Below, in pieces: positions 7,785 through 12,336 of a stretch of 15,189 bases of DNA. The DNA comes from DATLYT01 sp035574455 (GTDB taxonomy: Bacteria; Bacteroidota; Ignavibacteria; UBA10030): assembly GCA_035574455.1 (NCBI GenBank), contig DATLYT010000203.1, positions 1 through 15,189 of the forward strand, written 5' to 3'. The notes under the pieces were generated by a model, which searched no databases, was not told the origin of the DNA, and saw only the letters and a list, made by a program, of their open reading frames with translations. Position numbers and translations under genes: made by a program. Numbering within the stretch: the stretch's first letter is position 1; each line of letters begins with the position of its first letter.

Positions 7785-7792
7785 TTCTCTCC

Positions 7793-8515
7793 ATGAAGCA
7801 ATCTGTGTTCATCACCGTCCTCCTCGCCGGCGCCCTCGTTGTTTCGACGGTTATCTACTTTTATTTTCTCCCGAAGTTCATTCAAGACGGAGGCTATCTC
7901 GTTATTTTGCTCATCGCGCTTTCGATCATGGTGATCACTTTTATCATCGAGCGGACGTTGTCGCTTAGGAAAGCCGAGGGCAAAGGGTCTCTCCAAAAAT
8001 TCTTGAAGTCGGTTGTTGATCGGGTGAGCGACGGTAAGATTAAGGATGCCATTGAACTCTGTCAGGCTCAGCAAGGCGTTTGCGCAACCGTTCTCCAGAC
8101 CGCGCTCGAACACTACCTCACGGTGCAGAAGAAGGGGTATTCTCCGGAAAAACAGATTGCCGAAGTCAAACGAATGATTGAAGAAGCCACGGCGCTTGAG
8201 ACGCCGCTCCTCGAAAAAAATCTGATCGCGCTTTCCACCATCGCCTCCATCTCCACGATGGTGGGTTTGCTCGGCACCACGCTCGGAATGATCCGCTCGT
8301 TCCAGGCACTGGCAACGACTGGTGCGCCCGATGCGGTACAGCTTTCACTCGGTATTTCGGAGGCGCTCGTCAATACAGCCGGTGGTCTGTTTGCCGCCAT
8401 TATTTCCATCGTTGCTTACAACGTGTTTGTCAACAAGGTTGACAATCTCACGTACATGCTCGATGAAGCAGTCTTCGAGATTTTGGAGATCCTCTCTGGA
8501 GACGAGGGGAAATAA
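7793..8515 (+). CDS. exbB: ExbB/TolQ/MotA-family proton channel protein
   Basis: A 240-residue inner-membrane protein of the MotA/TolQ/ExbB family, which forms the stator-like pore around ExbD dimers and turns proton flow into motion across the periplasm. Hydrophobic segments lie at about 5-26, 35-52, 146-170 and 190-213. The first is an extra N-terminal helix as in Bacteroidota ExbB. IIERTLSL follows the second segment (E53, R54). The channel motifs STMVGLLGTTLGM and EALVNTAGGLFAAI carry the conserved threonines and glycines. The cytoplasmic loop 57-145 is charged. The start follows a strong AGGAG. Two exbD genes follow, the first after five bases. ExbB is preferred over TolQ or MotA because of the tandem ExbD and the absence of pal/tolB or flagellar genes, but the real partner here is unknown. 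Confidence 0.9.
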   Translation: MKQSVFITVLLAGALVVSTVIYFYFLPKFIQDGGYLVILLIALSIMVITFIIERTLSLRKAEGKGSLQKFLKSVVDRVSDGKIKDAIELCQAQQGVCATVLQTALEHYLTVQKKGYSPEKQIAEVKRMIEEATALETPLLEKNLIALSTIASISTMVGLLGTTLGMIRSFQALATTGAPDAVQLSLGISEALVNTAGGLFAAIISIVAYNVFVNKVDNLTYMLDEAVFEILEILSGDEGK

Positions 8516-8520
8516 TTGCT

Positions 8521-8985
8521 ATGGGACGACCGAAGAAAAAACGCGTCGGCATTAGCATCGACATGACACCGCTGGTGGATGTCGCCTTTCTCTTGTTGAC
8601 ATTTTTCATGCTGACGACGAAGTTCCGGCCGGTCGAAGAGGTACAGGTGGTCTTGCCCGATTCGCATTCCAAGTTTAAGCTGCCGGAGTCGGACGTGATG
8701 ACGATTACCTTCGGCAAAGAAGGGGAGTTGCTCCTGGGTGTCGATTCTCAGCAGCTGCGGGCTCAACTCTTCGGTGAGCAGAACAAGCTCAAAAGTTCGA
8801 TTCGCGTGACCCTCGACGAGCTTCCTTCCCTTGCGCAGCAAGCCCGGGCGATCAACCCGAAGCTCCGAACGGTCATCAAAGGCGACAAAGATGCGATGTA
8901 CGGGCCTGCTGAAGATGTCATGAATGCTCTCCAGAAAGCCAATATTGCACGATTTGAACTCGTAACCAACCTTTCGCGGGAGTGA
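8521..8985 (+). CDS. exbD: ExbD/TolR-family protein (first copy)
   Basis: A 154-residue single-pass inner-membrane protein. A short basic N-terminus (RPKKKR) is followed by a helix at about 16-34 beginning MTPLVDVAFLLL. D20 is the membrane-buried aspartate that carries protons in ExbD/TolR. Residues about 36-154 form the periplasmic ExbD domain, including the VIKGDKDAMYGPAEDVMNAL segment typical of the family (ExbD: 'i.aD....y..v..vmd.l'). It works with ExbB as an ion-driven motor. The ATG is five bases behind the exbB stop and three bases separate its own stop from the second exbD. The transmembrane segment is identical in sequence to that of the second copy although the codons differ. Confidence 0.92.
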   Translation: MGRPKKKRVGISIDMTPLVDVAFLLLTFFMLTTKFRPVEEVQVVLPDSHSKFKLPESDVMTITFGKEGELLLGVDSQQLRAQLFGEQNKLKSSIRVTLDELPSLAQQARAINPKLRTVIKGDKDAMYGPAEDVMNALQKANIARFELVTNLSRE

Positions 8986-8988
8986 CCG

Positions 8989-9480
8989 ATGGGCGCTCTT
9001 GACGTCGGCGGAGGACGAGAACACGGCAAGAAAAAGAAGAAAAAAGTTAGGCGTCGGCTCGGCATTCGGATCGATATGACGCCGCTCGTCGATGTGGCGT
9101 TTCTGCTGTTGACTTTCTTCATGCTGACGACAACATTCAGTCTGCCGCAGGTGATGGAGATAAGCCTCCCGCCGAGCGAATCGCGCAGCGAAATTACCGA
9201 ACAGACTCTCCTGCTGATTCGCGTCTTGGAAGACGGGCGGATATTCTGGAGCTTTGGTACCGACAAACCGAGGCCGATCGCACCGGAAGAATTGCGCGGG
9301 TTTCTCGCCGAGCGGGCGACCATGAACCCGAACATGATTGCGCTGATCAAAGTAGACCGCAAGTGTAAATATGCCCATATGGTCAAAATCGTCGACGACC
9401 TTCACCTAGCCCGAATCTCACGATTTAGTCTCGCCCCCCTGTTGGAACAGGAAAAGAAAATCGTTGAGCAGGCCGGATGA
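8989..9480 (+). CDS. exbD: ExbD/TolR-family protein (second copy)
   Basis: A 163-residue paralogue of the preceding ExbD. Its cytoplasmic N-terminus is longer and very basic (six lysines at 14-19, then VRRR), followed by the same membrane segment at about 31-49 with the proton-carrying D35. The periplasmic domain (about 52-163) is diverged from copy one; it contains LIKVDRKCKYAHMVKIVDDL, the family's conserved C-terminal helix region, and ends in a charged tail. A good Shine-Dalgarno, GGGAG at 8978-8982, lies six bases before the ATG. Tandem ExbD genes are usual in Bacteroidota, where they are thought to form heterodimers or serve separate TonB partners. The stop overlaps the start of the next gene (ATGA). 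Confidence 0.92.
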   Translation: MGALDVGGGREHGKKKKKKVRRRLGIRIDMTPLVDVAFLLLTFFMLTTTFSLPQVMEISLPPSESRSEITEQTLLLIRVLEDGRIFWSFGTDKPRPIAPEELRGFLAERATMNPNMIALIKVDRKCKYAHMVKIVDDLHLARISRFSLAPLLEQEKKIVEQAG

Positions 9481-9719
9481 GAGTGCGTGGTGTAAATATT
9501 CCGACGCTTACCACCGTTCTCGGCGTTGCCGCTTCACTTGCGGCGTTCGTGTTGGGTATCCTGGTGCTCACCGGATTGATGTTGCCGGAACACGTGACGA
9601 CTGAACTTCGGACTATGATGGGCATCGTCTTGCTGCTGTTCGGCATCTTTCGCGCGCTCCGGATCTATTTCGACTGGAAACGTTCTTGGTCTCATCAACC
9701 CAATTCCACGCACCCATGA
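9477..9719 (+). CDS. Small two-helix inner-membrane protein
   Basis: An 80-residue protein of no recognised family. Two hydrophobic segments are visible: about 11-36, and about 47-62 ending in the basic-aromatic sequence FRALRIYFDWKR. Between them is a short polar loop with PEHVTTE. The tail 68-80 is hydrophilic. The fold is most likely a helical hairpin. Its ATG overlaps the exbD stop (ATGA), and its own stop overlaps the ATG of the next gene (ATGA), so it is translationally locked between the motor genes and the surface genes. I infer it is an accessory subunit of the ExbBD motor; similar tiny membrane proteins next to ExbD genes are, to my knowledge, common in Bacteroidota and uncharacterised. 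It is a real gene rather than a chance frame: the overlaps on both sides and the clean two-helix pattern support it. Confidence 0.8.
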   Translation: MRVRGVNIPTLTTVLGVAASLAAFVLGILVLTGLMLPEHVTTELRTMMGIVLLLFGIFRALRIYFDWKRSWSHQPNSTHP

Positions 9720-11377
9720 AGCAGTGCCTGGTTCTCATAGCGCTCGCCCTTTCTCTTCCGACGTTGCTCCCCGCGCAGTTGTCGTTTCGTGATACGGATT
9801 TTCGCGCGGTTATGGACACAGCCCGGACGGAGGATGTTGACCTGACAACCTTCCCAGGCAAGATCATCCTGCTGACGGGGACAAATACCAACCTCGCGTT
9901 GAACCGCCCCGTCACCGTTCGCTACGCCGACCCGACGCGCACCTCCAACCATCCGACGGCATCAAACCCCAACCTCGTTACGGATGGACGCGTGGCAAGC
10001 AACTCGTTCTTCGAATTGCTGCCCGGACAGGAGGGTTCATCGCTTCGGATTGACTTGCAGGCGATTCGTGTGGTGAACCGCGTGGTGATGCGGACGTTTC
10101 CGAACAATAGCCCGAACTTCCGCGTACGCGGCTATTCAATTTTTGTCGGGCTTGACACACTAACGATGAAAAAGGTCAAACAGGTTGCGGAAAATGAGCT
10201 TGCAACAACCAATGACTTTTTCGACCCGGACACAGCACGTTACGTTCAAATCGTCGTCGACCGGCAAGACCCATCCTTGACGAATCCGTTTTCGACGACC
10301 TTTGGTGAAATTGAGGTGTACGGCATCGGCTATCTTTCACGGGGGCGCTTCACCTCCCGCGTGCGCGATGCAGGCCAGCAGGTCAATTGGGGAACAGCAG
10401 GATGGCGTGCCGTGACGCCGCCGGGTACAATGGTGACGATGCAGTTTCGGACCGGAGATGTTCCCACCGTCAATAACACATGGAGTGAGTGGAGTCCGGA
10501 GGTCTTTACACCGGATTCGCTCTTCGAGGTGTTTGAGCCTCGCCGCTATTTGCAGTATCGGATTAACCTGTACACATTCTCAACGGAAACGCCGCGCGTT
10601 GAGGAAGCCACCGTTCGGTACGATACCACCCTTGTTGCACAAAATGCCCGAGCGTCGCTGAATCCTCAGGTAACACAGATTCTCAAGGACGTGCAGGTGC
10701 GGTATGATATCAACGTTGAGGCGAGTTCGCGGTCGACAGGCATCGACACAGTGGTGATTTTCACCGACCTGCCGGTGCTTGTCTCCGGCGTCACTATCGA
10801 CGGTCAACATGCCAACCACCGAGTCGATTTCCGTAGCGGCCGTGTTGTGATTAGCCTTGCGACGACGCTAAACAGGTCATCGACCTTAAGCGTCTTTCTC
10901 CGCTTCACGCCGTTTCTGTTAGAGAATCGTTTTCCTTCGATGATCATCTCGAAAGCCAATCCGTCCAACCCGCAGCGTGTGAACACCACCGTGAGCGGCG
11001 GAACGGAGAGCTGGACGCTGCTCACTACCGGCGTACCTGAACAGATCATCGTTGAGGCACAGGCCGACCCCAATCCGTTCACGCCCAACGGCGATGGATT
11101 GAACGACCAAACCTACATCAGCTTTTTTATCTCCAACCTTGTTGAACGTCGACCGGTGCGGATTACGATTTACGACGTGACCGGTCGCGTTGTTCGGACA
11201 CTCCTCGATATCCAATCCGCAGCGTCGGCGTTTGTGGAGCGCGCAGCGATCCCGTGGGATGGAAGGGATGATGATGGCAAACTCTTGCCGCCCGGACTCT
11301 ACATCTATCAAATCTTTGTCGAGGTTGACGGCCTCAATCCCGCAGTCGTCACCAAAACAATCGGGCTGGCGTACTGA
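9716..11377 (+). CDS. Secreted discoidin-like protein with FlgD-type C-terminal domain
   Basis: A 553-residue exported protein. Residues 1-21 are a signal peptide ending in Pro-Ala-Gln. Residues about 56-203 resemble a discoidin/F5-8 type C domain: NLALNRPVTV at the start, LVTDG, SLRIDLQAIRVVNRVV, RYVQIVVD and FGEIEVYG at the end. This fold usually binds carbohydrate or other surface ligands. A beta-rich middle follows with WSEWSPEV (256-263). Residues about 449-553 form a FlgD Ig-like/gliding-associated C-terminal domain: DPNPFTPNGDGLND (451-464), ITIYDVTGRVVRTL, WDGRDDDG and LPPGLYIYQI (about 514-533), ending TKTIGLAY. Such ends serve as type IX secretion signals in Bacteroidota, though here that is inferred. 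ATG 9716 overlaps the previous stop (ATGA) and begins the signal peptide exactly; the frame open back to 9686 would bury it. The PorV-like gene overlaps its stop by one base. Confidence 0.85.
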   Translation: MKQCLVLIALALSLPTLLPAQLSFRDTDFRAVMDTARTEDVDLTTFPGKIILLTGTNTNLALNRPVTVRYADPTRTSNHPTASNPNLVTDGRVASNSFFELLPGQEGSSLRIDLQAIRVVNRVVMRTFPNNSPNFRVRGYSIFVGLDTLTMKKVKQVAENELATTNDFFDPDTARYVQIVVDRQDPSLTNPFSTTFGEIEVYGIGYLSRGRFTSRVRDAGQQVNWGTAGWRAVTPPGTMVTMQFRTGDVPTVNNTWSEWSPEVFTPDSLFEVFEPRRYLQYRINLYTFSTETPRVEEATVRYDTTLVAQNARASLNPQVTQILKDVQVRYDINVEASSRSTGIDTVVIFTDLPVLVSGVTIDGQHANHRVDFRSGRVVISLATTLNRSSTLSVFLRFTPFLLENRFPSMIISKANPSNPQRVNTTVSGGTESWTLLTTGVPEQIIVEAQADPNPFTPNGDGLNDQTYISFFISNLVERRPVRITIYDVTGRVVRTLLDIQSAASAFVERAAIPWDGRDDDGKLLPPGLYIYQIFVEVDGLNPAVVTKTIGLAY

Positions 11378-12309
11378 TGAACACTGCTCGTACATATCTC
11401 ATTGCGCTATTTCTGCTGACGCCCGTGCTGCTTCAGGCGGGAGGATTTTCTCGTTTGCCGATTGGCGCTCGCACCGTCTCGCTGGGCGGCTCGCTCGTCA
11501 GCTTTTCGGACGACCCGAACGTTGTCTTCTACAACCCTGCCGGCATTGCTTCGTTGAAATCACTCTCGATCGCGACATCCTACACGCAACTCTTCCCGGG
11601 CATTGCGGATGATAACCTCCAGTACTTCTCCGGTAGTGCTACCGTCAACCTCGATTTCCTCGGAAATGTCGGTGTGGGCATCAAAGTCTTTAACTCCAAT
11701 GTCTGGAAAGAAAATGAACTGATTGGCAGTTACGCGCACGAGGTTGCCGATTTCCTTTCCGTCGGCGGCAGTGTGAAGCTCCTGTACTGGTCGGTGCCCG
11801 CTCCATCAGGACGACTTGCACAACCTGAGCCAGGCCTATCGAAGCTAACACTGTCGTTCGACGCAGGAGCGCAGACGCTAATACGAGACATCTTCCCCGA
11901 AAACGACCTTCGCGTTGGTTTGTTCGTCGGCGACCTCACCCGTCCTTCCATCGCGCACAACGGCTCGGAGGATGGTAAGCTGAACTTCAAATTTGCCATG
12001 GGAGCAACCTATCTTTCCCGCTCGTACGATTATGCGGCGACGGTTCACTACACCATTGTCGGTGTGGTCAAACGGTATGGTATCGGAGCGGAGTTTTCTG
12101 CCTTGAAAACGACAATGATGGGTCAGCCCGTGGAGCTGTTAATTCGTGTCGGCGGTGGAGGGTTGATCGACCCCGGAAAGCAAGGGGATCTCAACGGTGG
12201 GTTCGGCTTACAGGTGGCGGGCTTCACCTTCGATTATGCCTATACACATCAGACCGAGTTGCAGTATGTCAACGGAACGCACCATCTGTCACTTCGGTAT
12301 TCGTTTTGA
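11377..12309 (+). CDS. PorV/PorQ-like outer-membrane beta-barrel protein
   Basis: A 310-residue exported barrel of the PorV/PorQ (FadL-like, UPF0164) group. Signal peptide 1-21 (hydrophobic 7-20, cleavage near Q20-A21). The start of the mature protein shows the group's hallmark GARTVSLGGSLVSFSDDPN (30-48) running into VVFYNPAGIAS, which in FadL relatives plugs the barrel lumen. Alternating strands follow and the last residue is Phe in LSLRYSF, the C-terminal signal for barrel insertion. PorV shuttles type IX cargo from the SprA/Sov channel to the PorU peptidase, and PorQ relates to PorZ. The gene sits directly after a protein with a type IX-style C-terminal domain, so a dedicated shuttle is plausible. 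A generic FadL-like transporter is the alternative. Its start shares one base with the preceding stop (TGATG). Confidence 0.82.
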   Translation: MNTARTYLIALFLLTPVLLQAGGFSRLPIGARTVSLGGSLVSFSDDPNVVFYNPAGIASLKSLSIATSYTQLFPGIADDNLQYFSGSATVNLDFLGNVGVGIKVFNSNVWKENELIGSYAHEVADFLSVGGSVKLLYWSVPAPSGRLAQPEPGLSKLTLSFDAGAQTLIRDIFPENDLRVGLFVGDLTRPSIAHNGSEDGKLNFKFAMGATYLSRSYDYAATVHYTIVGVVKRYGIGAEFSALKTTMMGQPVELLIRVGGGGLIDPGKQGDLNGGFGLQVAGFTFDYAYTHQTELQYVNGTHHLSLRYSF

Positions 12310-12336
12310 CGGAATGCCTGAATGAATGGATTGCCT

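Noticed and set aside
7733..7792. GTG start at 7733 for exbB
   Set aside because: A strong AGGAG eight bases before ATG 7793 marks the start, and 7733 lies within the candidate promoter spacer.
8416..9405. 329-codon open frame on the minus strand across both exbD genes
   Set aside because: The plus strand encodes two unmistakable ExbD proteins there. The antisense product is His/Arg-rich and has no recognisable family.
9686..9715. Upstream start at 9686 for the discoidin protein
   Set aside because: ATG 9716 overlaps the previous stop as ATGA and begins the signal peptide directly.
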